Positions 1 through 8,248 of a DNA stretch of 64,000 nt are shown piece by piece. The stretch lies in assembly GCA_016185245.1 (NCBI GenBank), contig JACPNZ010000051.1:84723-148722 (forward strand), read 5' to 3'. The notes below the pieces were generated by a model. It had not been told where the DNA came from. It did no database searches and saw only the letters and a list, made by a program, of their open reading frames with translations. Within the stretch, counting starts at the first letter, position 1; every line of letters starts with the position of its first letter. This DNA comes from Hyphomicrobiales bacterium. GTDB lineage: Bacteria > Pseudomonadota > Alphaproteobacteria > Rhizobiales > Aestuariivirgaceae. Made by a program: the position numbers and the translations under genes.

Positions 1-2232
1 CCCGGCGATGGCGTTGAAGATCGCCGACCAGACGGCGATGCCGAGCATCAAGGGCGGCTCACCCACCGCCTTGGAGCGGTAGATGGTGTTCTCGCGGTTG
101 CCCTTCGAGTCATAGAGATTGACCCGGAAGTCGGCGGGAACGTCGGAGGCGCAGGGAATCTTGTAGGTCGACGGCGCATGGGTGGCGAGCCGGCCCTTGG
201 CGTCGTAAACGAGCTCCTCGGTGGTGAGCCAGCCCATGCCCTGGACGAAGCCGCCCTCGATCTGGCCAATGTCGATGGCCGGATTGAGCGAACGCCCGAC
301 ATCATGCAGGATGTCGACGCGATCGATCCGCATCTCGCCGGTCAAGGTGTCGATCGTCACCTCGGCGCAAGCCGCACCATAGGCGAAATAGTAGAACGGC
401 CGGCCCTTGGCCTTGGCCCGGTCCCAGGCGACCTTGGGCGTGGCGTAATAGCCGGTTGAAGACAGCGAAATGCGGGCCTGATGGGCCTTCCTGGCAAGCT
501 CGCCGAAGCCGATGCTCTGGTTGCCGACGATCACCTGGCCCTTTTCGAAGCGGATGCGCGACTTCGCCACCTTCCACGTCTTCGCGGCAAAGTCGGTGAG
601 CCGCCCGCGGATGGTGCCGGCGGCGGCCCTGGCGGCCATGCCGTTCATGTCGGCACCCGAGGAGGCAGCGGTCGGCGAGGTGTTGGGAACCTTGGCCGTC
701 GTGGTGGCGGTGATGCGCACCCGGTCGGGGGACAGGCCGAATTCCTCGGCCACCACCTGAGCCACCTTGGTGTAGAGCCCCTGCCCCATCTCGGTGCCGC
801 CGTGATTGAGGTGCACCGAGCCGTCGGTATAGACGTGCACCAAGGCGCCCGCCTGGTTGAGATGGGTGAGCGTGAAGGAAATGCCGAACTTGACCGGGGT
901 GAGCGCCAGACCCTTGCGCAGGACGGTAGTCTTGCCATTGAATTTGGCGACCTGCTCGCGGCGGGCGCGGTAATCGGAGGTCTTCTCGAGCTGTTCGATC
1001 AGGTCGAGGGCGATGTTGTCCTCGACCTTCATGCCATAGGGGGTTATGTCGCGGCCGGCGGCGTAGAGGTTGCGCTTTCTGATATCGAGAGGATCGACGG
1101 CGAGCTTGATGGCGATGGCGTCCATCATGCGCTCGGCGAACACCATGCCCTGGGGGCCGCCGAAGCCGCGGAAAGCGGTGTTCGACACAGTATGGGTCTT
1201 GAGCCGGCGGGTGCGGATCGAGGTCGCCGGATAGAAATAGGCGTTGTCGGCATGGAACATGGTGCGGTCGCAGATGGCGCCCGAGAGATCGGCGGAATAG
1301 CCGCAACGCCCCCAGAATTCGACATCGACGGCGGTGACGCGGCCGGTCTTGTCGAAGCCCGCCTCATAGGTTGCCCGGAAGTCGTGGCGCTTGCCGGTCA
1401 TCATCATGTCGTCGTCGCGGTCGAGCCGGCATTTGGCCGGATGACCGGTCACATGCGCGGCGAGGGCCGCGAGGCAGCCCCACTGGGTCGCCTGGCTTTC
1501 CTTGCCGCCGAAGCCGCCGCCCATGCGCCGGCATTCGCAGGTGACCTGGGCATCGGCGAGACCCAGCATCTTGGCGACGATGTGCTGCACTTCGGTCGGA
1601 TGCTGGGTCGAGGAGAAGACGGTCATGGCGCCGCCCTCCTCCGGATAGGCCATGGCGATCTGGCCTTCGAGATAGAACTGCTCCTGGCCGCCGATCAGGA
1701 AGCTTTCGCCGATACGGTGGACGGATGCCTTGAGAGCCGCCGTCACGTCGTGGCGCTTGAATTCGTAGGGCGGCAGGATGTCCTTGACCTTCATCGCCAC
1801 GGCGTCATCGACGGTGACAGCGGGCTTCTCCACGGCGATCTCGATCTTGGCCAGCCGGGCGGCGCGGCGGGCGGCGTCGCGGGTAATGGCTACGACGGCA
1901 AAGATCACCTGGCCGTGGAATTCGATGGCGCCGTCGGCGAGGATGGGATCGCCGCCGATCGTCGGGCTGCTGTCGTTGAGGCCGGGAATGTCCTTGCAGG
2001 TCAGGACCGCCACCACGCCGGGATATTTGCGCACGGCGTCGAGATCGACCGACTTGATCTTGCCGCGGGCGGCGTCCCTGGCATAGCCCGGCACCACGTG
2101 CACCAGGCCGTCGGGCTCGCGCATGTCGTCGATATAGACGGCGCGGCCCGACACATGGAGGGCGGCACTGTCATGGGCCAAGGCCAGGCCAACGGTATCG
2201 GTGGCGATGGTCTTGCGATGGGTGACGGCCAT
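1..2232 (-). CDS. xdhB: Xanthine dehydrogenase molybdopterin-binding subunit, partial (C-terminus cut by window edge)
   Basis: Large molybdenum-cofactor subunit of bacterial xanthine dehydrogenase, which oxidises hypoxanthine and xanthine to urate in the cytoplasm together with XdhA. 744 codons are visible, running to base 1; the family is about 770-790 residues, so only the last few dozen are missing. Visible motifs are GGGFGGKESQ (Moco contact), FRGFGGPQG, and near the end AVGEPPLMLG, whose Glu is the expected catalytic base. The ATG at 2232 follows the xdhA stop by one base, so the two are translationally coupled. It is the last visible gene of uraH-xdhA-xdhB. An xdhC maturation gene, if present, lies outside the window. 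Confidence 0.95.
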   Translation of the reverse strand, partial: MAVTHRKTIATDTVGLALAHDSAALHVSGRAVYIDDMREPDGLVHVVPGYARDAARGKIKSVDLDAVRKYPGVVAVLTCKDIPGLNDSSPTIGGDPILADGAIEFHGQVIFAVVAITRDAARRAARLAKIEIAVEKPAVTVDDAVAMKVKDILPPYEFKRHDVTAALKASVHRIGESFLIGGQEQFYLEGQIAMAYPEEGGAMTVFSSTQHPTEVQHIVAKMLGLADAQVTCECRRMGGGFGGKESQATQWGCLAALAAHVTGHPAKCRLDRDDDMMMTGKRHDFRATYEAGFDKTGRVTAVDVEFWGRCGYSADLSGAICDRTMFHADNAYFYPATSIRTRRLKTHTVSNTAFRGFGGPQGMVFAERMMDAIAIKLAVDPLDIRKRNLYAAGRDITPYGMKVEDNIALDLIEQLEKTSDYRARREQVAKFNGKTTVLRKGLALTPVKFGISFTLTHLNQAGALVHVYTDGSVHLNHGGTEMGQGLYTKVAQVVAEEFGLSPDRVRITATTTAKVPNTSPTAASSGADMNGMAARAAAGTIRGRLTDFAAKTWKVAKSRIRFEKGQVIVGNQSIGFGELARKAHQARISLSSTGYYATPKVAWDRAKAKGRPFYYFAYGAACAEVTIDTLTGEMRIDRVDILHDVGRSLNPAIDIGQIEGGFVQGMGWLTTEELVYDAKGRLATHAPSTYKIPCASDVPADFRVNLYDSKGNRENTIYRSKAVGEPPLMLGIAVWSAIFNAIAG

Positions 2233-2233
2233 G

Positions 2234-3700
2234 TCAGGCGGCCTTTCCGCGAGCGCCGACGACACGGGTCTGGCTGGCGCCAGCAAGTTCGATGAGGGCC
2301 TTGCGCAGCAGCGCCTGGGCCACCTCGGCGCGATAGGCGGCAGACGCCCGCATGTCGTCGATAGGCTGGAAATCCTCGGCCAGCGCCAGGATGGCCCGGC
2401 CCCACGACGCGGCATCGTCGAGGGAAACGCCGGCGAGCGCTACCTCGGCGCGGGTTGCACGCTTGGGCGTTGCCGCCATGCCGCCGAAGGCTGCGCGGGC
2501 CGACTGGACGCGGCGACCGGCGAGGGTGAACTTGAAGGCGGCCATCACCGCCGAAATGTCCTGGTCGAAACGCTTGGAAATCTTGTAGCTACGGAAACGC
2601 TCGTTGGGCTTGAGCCTGGGCACGTCGATTTGCCAGACCAATTCGCCGGCCTTGCGGTCCTGCTTGCCATAGGCGAGGAAGTAGTTCTCCAGCGGCAGGG
2701 TGCGGGTTGCCTCGCCATGGCGGAGGTGCAGGGTTGCCGCAAGCGCGATCAGCATGGGCGGCATATCGCCGATGGGCGAGCCGTTGGCAACGTTGCCGCC
2801 GACAGTCCCTGAGGCCCGCACCTGCTTCGACCCGATGCGGCGGACGACTTCGCCGACATCGGGATCGATGGCGGCAAGATAGGGCTCGGCCTCGGCATAG
2901 GTGACGGCAGCGCCGAGCGAGAGAATGTCCTTGCCGTTGTCGATGGCGTGCAGCGCCTTGACGCCGCCGACATGGATGATCTTTGGCAAGGTGCGAAGCT
3001 GCTTGGTGATCCATAGTCCCACATCGGTGGCGCCGGCGACAATGGTCGCATCGGGGTGTGCCGCGGCAAGGGAGGCAAGGGTTTCGGCCTGCGCCGGAAC
3101 CGCCGTGAAGCCTTGGCCGTTGCCGATGAACAGGTCGGAGCCATCGGCGAGGGCCGCAAGCTGTTCGGCCGCCCGCCTGGCGCCCTTGGCCCAGGCATCG
3201 ATGGCCCGGCCGGTACAAGAAGAGACTGCGGCATCGACGATCGGCCGATAGCCGGTGCAACGGCACAGGTTTCCGGCGATCTGGTCGACGATCTGCTGGC
3301 GAGTCGGGCGGACACCCGCATGATAGAGGGTGAACAGCGACATGACGAAACCGGGCGTGCAGAAGCCGCACTGGGAGCCATGGCTGTCGACCAGGGCCTG
3401 CTGCACCGGATGGAGCCGGTCGCTGTCGCCCAGATCGTCGACGGCCACCAGTTCCTTGCCGTCGAGCTGGGCCATGAGCAGGATGCAGGCGTTGACCGGC
3501 TCGTAGACAACGCCGCCGTCACGGAGCGTTCCCACTGCCACGGTGCAGGCGCCACAGTCGCCCTCGTTGCAGCCTTCCTTGGTGCCGGGCGATTTCTCCT
3601 CGAGGCGAAGGTAGTCGAGCACGGTGAGCATCGGATCGAGGCGCTCGATCTCGACCACCTTGCCGCGCCGGAGGAACCGCAGACTGGTTCGCTGGCTCAT
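2234..3700 (-). CDS. xdhA: Xanthine dehydrogenase small subunit (2Fe-2S and FAD)
   Basis: Electron-transfer subunit of xanthine dehydrogenase, 488 residues, the usual length. The first [2Fe-2S] cluster is GCNEGDCGAC near residues 43-52. The second uses the pair GSQCGFCTPGF and GNLCRCTGYRPI near residues 110-155. After a linker comes the FAD domain, with IVAGATDVGL near residue 221, and the CO-dehydrogenase flavoprotein C-terminal domain. Electrons from the Moco site in XdhB pass through these clusters to FAD and then NAD+. The start lies three bases after the uraH stop, which places the three genes in one transcription unit. Confidence 0.95.
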   Translation of the reverse strand: MSQRTSLRFLRRGKVVEIERLDPMLTVLDYLRLEEKSPGTKEGCNEGDCGACTVAVGTLRDGGVVYEPVNACILLMAQLDGKELVAVDDLGDSDRLHPVQQALVDSHGSQCGFCTPGFVMSLFTLYHAGVRPTRQQIVDQIAGNLCRCTGYRPIVDAAVSSCTGRAIDAWAKGARRAAEQLAALADGSDLFIGNGQGFTAVPAQAETLASLAAAHPDATIVAGATDVGLWITKQLRTLPKIIHVGGVKALHAIDNGKDILSLGAAVTYAEAEPYLAAIDPDVGEVVRRIGSKQVRASGTVGGNVANGSPIGDMPPMLIALAATLHLRHGEATRTLPLENYFLAYGKQDRKAGELVWQIDVPRLKPNERFRSYKISKRFDQDISAVMAAFKFTLAGRRVQSARAAFGGMAATPKRATRAEVALAGVSLDDAASWGRAILALAEDFQPIDDMRASAAYRAEVAQALLRKALIELAGASQTRVVGARGKAA

Positions 3701-3703
3701 CGA

Positions 3704-4054
3704 TCAGCTCCCGCGATAGGTGGAATAGCCGTAGGGCGATAGCAGCAACGGCACGTGATAGTGTTGACCCGGATCGGCGATGCCGAAGCGGAGTGGAATG
3801 ACATCGAGAAAGGCCGGATCGGTCAGCTTCGCGCCGCTCGCCTTGAGATAATCGCCGGCGTGGAAGCGCAGCTCGTAATGGCCGCGCAGAAAGGCAGCGC
3901 CCTCGAGGATCGGGCCATCGGCGCGGCCGTCGGCATTAGTCACGATGGTCTTGAGATGGACGGTGCCGCCGTCGAGCAGATAGAGCTCGATCTTCAGGCC
4001 CGCTGCCGGATGCCCGGTCGCCGTATCCAAGACATGCGTGGTCAGCCGTCCCAT
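3704..4054 (-). CDS. uraH: 5-hydroxyisourate hydrolase (transthyretin-like)
   Basis: 116-residue member of the transthyretin-related family. It hydrolyses 5-hydroxyisourate, the product of urate oxidation, to OHCU. Diagnostic features are the N-terminal [16 protein letters not shown] motif and the invariant C-terminal YRGS tetrapeptide, which separates true HIU hydrolases from transthyretins. It is the first gene of uraH-xdhA-xdhB. No urate oxidase or OHCU decarboxylase gene is in view, so these presumably lie left of the window. The ATG at 4054 gives the normal family length. The 116 bases upstream, after the lysR stop, could hold a separate promoter, but I see no clear operator there. Confidence 0.92.
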   Translation of the reverse strand: MGRLTTHVLDTATGHPAAGLKIELYLLDGGTVHLKTIVTNADGRADGPILEGAAFLRGHYELRFHAGDYLKASGAKLTDPAFLDVIPLRFGIADPGQHYHVPLLLSPYGYSTYRGS

Positions 4055-4170
4055 GCCGTTCCCCGTTGCCAGTCCCTGTCGCTTGCGGTTCTTGTTCCCT
4101 GCCGCAATGGTTGAGTTTCTAACATGACTGCATCGTTCGAAAAAGAAGATTAAAGTCTACAGAACGTACA

Positions 4171-5091
4171 CTATTTTCGCACGATCCGCTCGGGCGGGAG
4201 ATGCTTCATGGCAACCGCCAAAAAGGCATCGGGGGCAAGCCGGCCCTTCTGGCCCTGCCGGCGCACCACCATCAGCCGATCGGCGGGCAGGCGTTTGTCG
4301 GAAAGCGGCACAAAGACCAAGGTCCCGGCGGCAATGTCCTGCTCGATGCCGATCACCGTCTGGAAGGCGATGCAGCTGCCGCGCCGGGCGAGCGAGGCCA
4401 TGAGGCGGAGGGAATTGCATTCGAAGGCGGGCGCCACACCACGGCCGGCGGGAACGCTTTCCAACACCGCCCTGAGACTGAAGCCGGCGGCGGGCCAGGC
4501 GACCGGGAAGTTCAGGCATTCCGCCAGGCCGAGGCGCCCCGCCGCGGCAAGGGCGTGGCCCGGCGCCATGATGGCGCCGAGCTGCATGGCGCGCGCGGCG
4601 GCGATGTCGAGGCCTTCGAGCGAGGTCGGATTGAAGGTGAAGCCAATATCGGCATGGTGATCGCGCACTAGGGCGGTGACGGCGTCGGAGCCCGCCACGG
4701 TCACCGTCACCTGTACGCCCGGATAAAGCCCGGCGAATTCGAGGAGCACGTCGGGCAAGACCGAAACGGAAATGCTTTCGACGGTGGCGACCCGCACCCG
4801 GCCGCGCTTGAGACCACGCAGCGCGCTTAAGTGGTCGAGGGTTTCCTCATGCCCCTGGGCGGCTGCGCGCAGGCCCCGGAGCAGTACATCGCCCGCCGGC
4901 GAAAGCTTGAGATTGCGCCCGGAACGGTCGAACAGCGCGATGCCGAGCTGGTCTTCGAGCAGAAGGAGTTGGCGGCTGATAGCGGAGGCCGCGACATTGA
5001 GATCGCGCGCCGCGGCCCGGACCGAGCCGCCGGCGGCGACAGCAAGGAAGTAGCGGTAGGCGATAGCGATGAAGGAGGTCTGGGACTTCAT
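4171..5091 (-). CDS. LysR-family transcriptional regulator
   Basis: 306-residue LysR regulator. The N-terminal winged helix-turn-helix spans about residues 12-70 (AARDLNVAASAISRQLLLLEDQLGIALFDR region, including SAISRQ and the DRSGR wing), followed by a periplasmic-binding-like effector domain. It sits 12 bases after the glycerate kinase stop and upstream of uraH on the same strand, so it is inside the purine/glyoxylate block and probably controls it. The effector is unknown; urate, allantoin-derived compounds or glyoxylate are guesses from context. A divergent LysR arrangement is absent, which is less usual. Confidence 0.88.
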   Translation of the reverse strand: MKSQTSFIAIAYRYFLAVAAGGSVRAAARDLNVAASAISRQLLLLEDQLGIALFDRSGRNLKLSPAGDVLLRGLRAAAQGHEETLDHLSALRGLKRGRVRVATVESISVSVLPDVLLEFAGLYPGVQVTVTVAGSDAVTALVRDHHADIGFTFNPTSLEGLDIAAARAMQLGAIMAPGHALAAAGRLGLAECLNFPVAWPAAGFSLRAVLESVPAGRGVAPAFECNSLRLMASLARRGSCIAFQTVIGIEQDIAAGTLVFVPLSDKRLPADRLMVVRRQGQKGRLAPDAFLAVAMKHLPPERIVRK

Positions 5092-5103
5092 CGCCTGGCT
5101 CCG

Positions 5104-6357
5104 TCAGTCGATCAGAATGGCGCGGAAATCGTTGACGTTGGTCTGGGTGGGGCCGGTCACCACCTGGTCGCCCAAGGCCTCGAAGAAGCTGTGGGCATCG
5201 TTATCTTCGAGTCTGGCGACGGGATCAAGGCCGAGGTTTCTGGCCCTTGCCAGGGTGTCGGGGGTAACGATGGCGCCGGCGATCTCTTCCATGCCATCGA
5301 CACCATCGGTATCGGCGGCAAGGGCGTGGATGTTTCCTTCGCCGGCCAACGTCACCGCCAGCGCCAGGGAGAATTCGACGTTGCGGCCGCCACGGCCGTG
5401 GCCTCTGACGGTGACGCCCGTCTCGCCGCCCGATAAGAGCAGGCAGGGCTTGGCGACGGGTTCGTCGTACTGCTTGATTTCCTGGGCGATTGCCCCATGG
5501 ACTTTGGCCACATCGCGGGCTTCGCCCTCGATGCGGTCGCCAAGATAGAGAACGTTGAGGCCAAGCACCTTGGCCTTGGCGCGGGCGGCGCGGAAGGATT
5601 CGTGCGGCGAGACGATGACGCGGGTTTCATTGTCGGGGCGCAAGGGGCCGCGCGCCACGTCGGGCTCGGCCAGCCAGCGGGCCACCGAGACGGGGATTTC
5701 GAGCTTGTAGCGCTTGAGGATTTCGAGAGCGTCGGCCTTGCGGGTCGGGTCGGCGACGGTGGGGCCGGAGGCGACGATCGCCGGGTCATCGCCCGGCACA
5801 TCGGAGATGATGAGGGTATGGATGCGGGCTTCGCCGGCGGCCTGGGCGAGCAACCCGCCCTTGACCCGCGAGATATGTTTGCGCACGCAATTGAGCTCGG
5901 CGATGTTAGAACCGCTCTTGAGCAGCGACTTGAGGAGTGCAATCTTTTCGGCCGGCGCAATGCCTTGTGCCGGCGCCGACATGAGCGAGGAGCCGCCGCC
6001 CGAGATGAGGGCGATGAGGAGATCATCCTTGCCGAGAGTCTTTGCGAGCGCCAGGGCCTTGTCGGCGGCGGCAAGGCTTGCCGCATCGGGAACGGGGTGG
6101 CTGGCGTAGACCGTCTCGATTTGCCTGAGGGGCGAGGCATAGCCGTGCGGCGCCACGACGAAGCCTTCAAGCGGGCCCGGCCAGTTGGCCTCGACGGCGG
6201 CGGCCATGGGGATCGCACCCTTGCCGGCGCCGATCACCACGGCGCGGCCCTTGGGTCTTTCCGGCAGATTGGCAGCAACGGCACGGCCGGGATTGGCGGC
6301 CTCGACGGCGGCATCGAAGAGTGCCCGCAGAATGGCGCGGTGATCGCGTGCCGTCAT
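5104..6357 (-). CDS. gckA: Glycerate 2-kinase (DUF4147/MOFRL family)
   Basis: 417 residues with the DUF4147 N-terminal domain and MOFRL C-terminal domain of class III glycerate kinases, formerly annotated as hydroxypyruvate reductase TtuD. Visible motifs are VIGAGKGAIPMAAAVE near residue 41, ISGGGSSLMSAPA near 120, the glycine-rich LLSGGETGVTV, AADTDGVDG, and the terminal VVTGPTQTNVNDFRAILI. The enzyme phosphorylates D-glycerate to 2-phosphoglycerate and feeds the glyoxylate/tartronate-semialdehyde route into glycolysis. It follows glxR on the same strand with 9 bases between them. The symbol is by analogy with methylotroph gckA; ttuD is an older name for close relatives. Confidence 0.9.
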   Translation of the reverse strand: MTARDHRAILRALFDAAVEAANPGRAVAANLPERPKGRAVVIGAGKGAIPMAAAVEANWPGPLEGFVVAPHGYASPLRQIETVYASHPVPDAASLAAADKALALAKTLGKDDLLIALISGGGSSLMSAPAQGIAPAEKIALLKSLLKSGSNIAELNCVRKHISRVKGGLLAQAAGEARIHTLIISDVPGDDPAIVASGPTVADPTRKADALEILKRYKLEIPVSVARWLAEPDVARGPLRPDNETRVIVSPHESFRAARAKAKVLGLNVLYLGDRIEGEARDVAKVHGAIAQEIKQYDEPVAKPCLLLSGGETGVTVRGHGRGGRNVEFSLALAVTLAGEGNIHALAADTDGVDGMEEIAGAIVTPDTLARARNLGLDPVARLEDNDAHSFFEALGDQVVTGPTQTNVNDFRAILID

Positions 6358-6366
6358 GTCGCTACC

Positions 6367-7257
6367 TTATTCCGCCGCCCCGCCGATCTTGTGGTTTGCC
6401 ATGAGTTCGAGCGCCTTGACCAGAGCCGAGTGATCCCAGGCCGCCCCACCATTGGCGACACAGGCACTGAACATCTGCTGGGCCACGGCGGTGTTGGGCA
6501 GCGACAGGCCAAAAGCCTTGGCGCTGTCGAGGGCGAGGTTCAGATCCTTCTGGTGCAGGGCGATGCGGAAACCGGGAGCGAAGGAGCGCTTCACCATGCG
6601 CTCGCCGTGGACTTCGAGAATCTTGGAAGAGGCAAAGCCGCCCATCAGCGCCTGACGCACCTTGGCGGGATCGGCACCGGCCCTGGAGGCAAAGAGCAGG
6701 GCCTCGCCCACCGCCTGGATGGTCAGCGCCACGATGATCTGGTTGGCGACCTTGGTGGTCTGGCCGTCGCCGGCGGCACCGACGAGGGTGATATTCTTGC
6801 CCATCAGGTCGAATAGCGGCTTGACGCGGGCAAAAGCCGCTTCGCTGCCGCCGCACATGATGGTCAGTGTTGCCGCCTTGGCGCCGACCTCGCCGCCGGA
6901 GACGGGTGCATCTACATAATCGCAGCCGAGCTTGCCGATCTGTTCGGCAAAGCGTTTGGTGGCGATAGGCGAGATCGAACTCATGTCGACCACCGTCTTG
7001 CCCTTGGAGAGCCCCTCGGCCACGCCGCCCTTGCCGAACAGCACGGTTTCGACATCGGGCGTATCGGGCACCATGGTGATGATGACATCGGCCTGGCGCG
7101 TCACCTCGGCGCCATTGGCGCAAGGCTTGCCGCCGGCCGTGGTGAGCTCGGCCGGAATATCTCCGTGGGTGTGGAGAAAGAGCGTATGGCCGCCCTTGAT
7201 GAGATGGCCGGCCATGGGGGCGCCCATGATGCCGAGACCGATAAATCCGACGTTCAT
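6367..7257 (-). CDS. glxR: 2-hydroxy-3-oxopropionate (tartronate semialdehyde) reductase
   Basis: 296-residue beta-hydroxyacid dehydrogenase. It has the N-terminal Rossmann motif GLGIMGAPMAGHLIKGG, the substrate-binding DAPVSGGEVGA near residue 118 and the catalytic-lysine motif GAAGDGQTTKVANQ near 160-173. It reduces tartronate semialdehyde to D-glycerate with NAD(P)H. Placement between hyi and glycerate kinase, downstream of gcl, supports the glyoxylate-specific assignment over 3-hydroxyisobutyrate dehydrogenase, which shares the fold. A 200-base gap carrying a palindromic repeat separates it from hyi. Confidence 0.92.
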   Translation of the reverse strand: MNVGFIGLGIMGAPMAGHLIKGGHTLFLHTHGDIPAELTTAGGKPCANGAEVTRQADVIITMVPDTPDVETVLFGKGGVAEGLSKGKTVVDMSSISPIATKRFAEQIGKLGCDYVDAPVSGGEVGAKAATLTIMCGGSEAAFARVKPLFDLMGKNITLVGAAGDGQTTKVANQIIVALTIQAVGEALLFASRAGADPAKVRQALMGGFASSKILEVHGERMVKRSFAPGFRIALHQKDLNLALDSAKAFGLSLPNTAVAQQMFSACVANGGAAWDHSALVKALELMANHKIGGAAE

Positions 7258-7298
7258 TGCGATGCCTCCAACGAGATCAATTGCGGATGTCTAAGATT

Positions 7299-7440
7299 CT
7301 CCTCTCCCACAGGGAGAGGAAGGGGGCCAAGCGTAGCTTGGGAAGGTGAGGGGACAAGGCGCCAAGCGACGTGCATCGTATCCCCTCATCCTCCCACCGC
7401 TTCGCGGCGGGCCCCTCCTTCTCCCTTCGGGAGAAGGGAA
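7299..7440. repeat. Composite Rhizobiales-type intergenic palindromic element, copy 1
   Basis: Non-coding gap between hyi and glxR. Two head-to-head modules each start with a small hairpin. Module 1 has CTCTCCC-ACA-GGGAGAG at about 7302-7318, then an inner stem around CCAAGCGTAGCTTGG and a GGTGAGGGG edge. Module 2 is the inverted counterpart: CCCCTCATCC edge, inner stem CCGC-TTCG-GCGG, terminal TTCTCCC-TTC-GGGAGAA. A second copy of the same architecture lies at 31423-31565. Such elements resemble the known palindromic repeat families of Rhizobiales intergenic DNA. Confidence 0.8.
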
Positions 7441-7460
7441 ATAGATGGTCCAATCCAGGC

Positions 7461-8240
7461 TCACGAACCAAACCGCTTCAGCCAGCCGAGACCTTCGGCA
7501 GTGGTCGCACGCGGCTTGTATTCGGCACCGATCCAGCCGGTGTAGCCGAGGTGATCAAGCAGCGTGAAGAGATAAGCGTAGTTGATCTCGCCCTCGTCGG
7601 GCTCGGTGCGGTTGGGATTGCCGGCGATCTGGATGTGGGCAATCGACAGGAAGAGCCGCTCGATGGTCTTGGCGAGTTCTCCTTCCATGCGCTGCATGTG
7701 ATAGATGTCGTATTGCAGCTTGAGGTTATCGGAGCCGACCCGGTCGAAGATCGCCATGGCCTGGGCCGAGCGATTGAGAAAGAAGCCGGGAATGTCATAG
7801 GTGTTGATCGGCTCGGCGATGAGCAGCAGCCCGGCCTTTTTGAGTTCGCCTGCGGCGAAACGCAGGTTCGAGATCAACGTCGCTTCGGCCTTCTCGGGCG
7901 CCACAGCCTTGGGCAGAATGCCGGCGAGGCAGTTGATCTGACGGTTGCCGAGCACCTTTGCGTAGGCGATGGCCTTGGCCACGCCCTCCTGGAATTCGCC
8001 GACCCGGTCCGGGTGACAGCCGATGCCACGTTCGCCCGCCGCCCAGTTGCCGGCCGGCAGATTGAACAGCACCTGGGTGAGGCCGTTGTTGCGCAAGGTT
8101 TCGGCCACCTGCTCGGCGGGAAAATCATAGGGACTCACGTATTCCACGCCCTTGAAGCCCGCCTTGGCCGCCGCGGCGAAGCGGTCGAGGAAAGGAAGCT
8201 CAGTGAACAGCATCGACAGGTTGGCGGCGAATTTCGGCAT
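7461..8240 (-). CDS. hyi: Hydroxypyruvate isomerase
   Basis: 259-residue TIM-barrel isomerase interconverting hydroxypyruvate and tartronate semialdehyde. Metal and catalytic positions are visible as LIAEPINTYDIPG (Glu), LQYDIYHMQRMEG (Asp and His), HIQIAGNPNRTEPDEGEINY and the final GAEYKP Glu. The frame is open further upstream to 8783, but the ATG at 8240 begins MPKFAANLSMLFTE, the typical Hyi N-terminus, and lies 8 bases after the gcl stop, so it was chosen. It is a standard partner of gcl and glxR in glyoxylate operons. Confidence 0.93.
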   Translation of the reverse strand: MPKFAANLSMLFTELPFLDRFAAAAKAGFKGVEYVSPYDFPAEQVAETLRNNGLTQVLFNLPAGNWAAGERGIGCHPDRVGEFQEGVAKAIAYAKVLGNRQINCLAGILPKAVAPEKAEATLISNLRFAAGELKKAGLLLIAEPINTYDIPGFFLNRSAQAMAIFDRVGSDNLKLQYDIYHMQRMEGELAKTIERLFLSIAHIQIAGNPNRTEPDEGEINYAYLFTLLDHLGYTGWIGAEYKPRATTAEGLGWLKRFGS

Positions 8241-8248
8241 GGGCGTTC

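Noticed and set aside
481..2295. Long plus-strand open frame (604 codons) opposite xdhB
   Set aside because: It is the antisense of the xdhB reading frame; the minus-strand translation has all Moco motifs and the plus-strand peptide is repetitive Gly/Ala/His/Asp filler.
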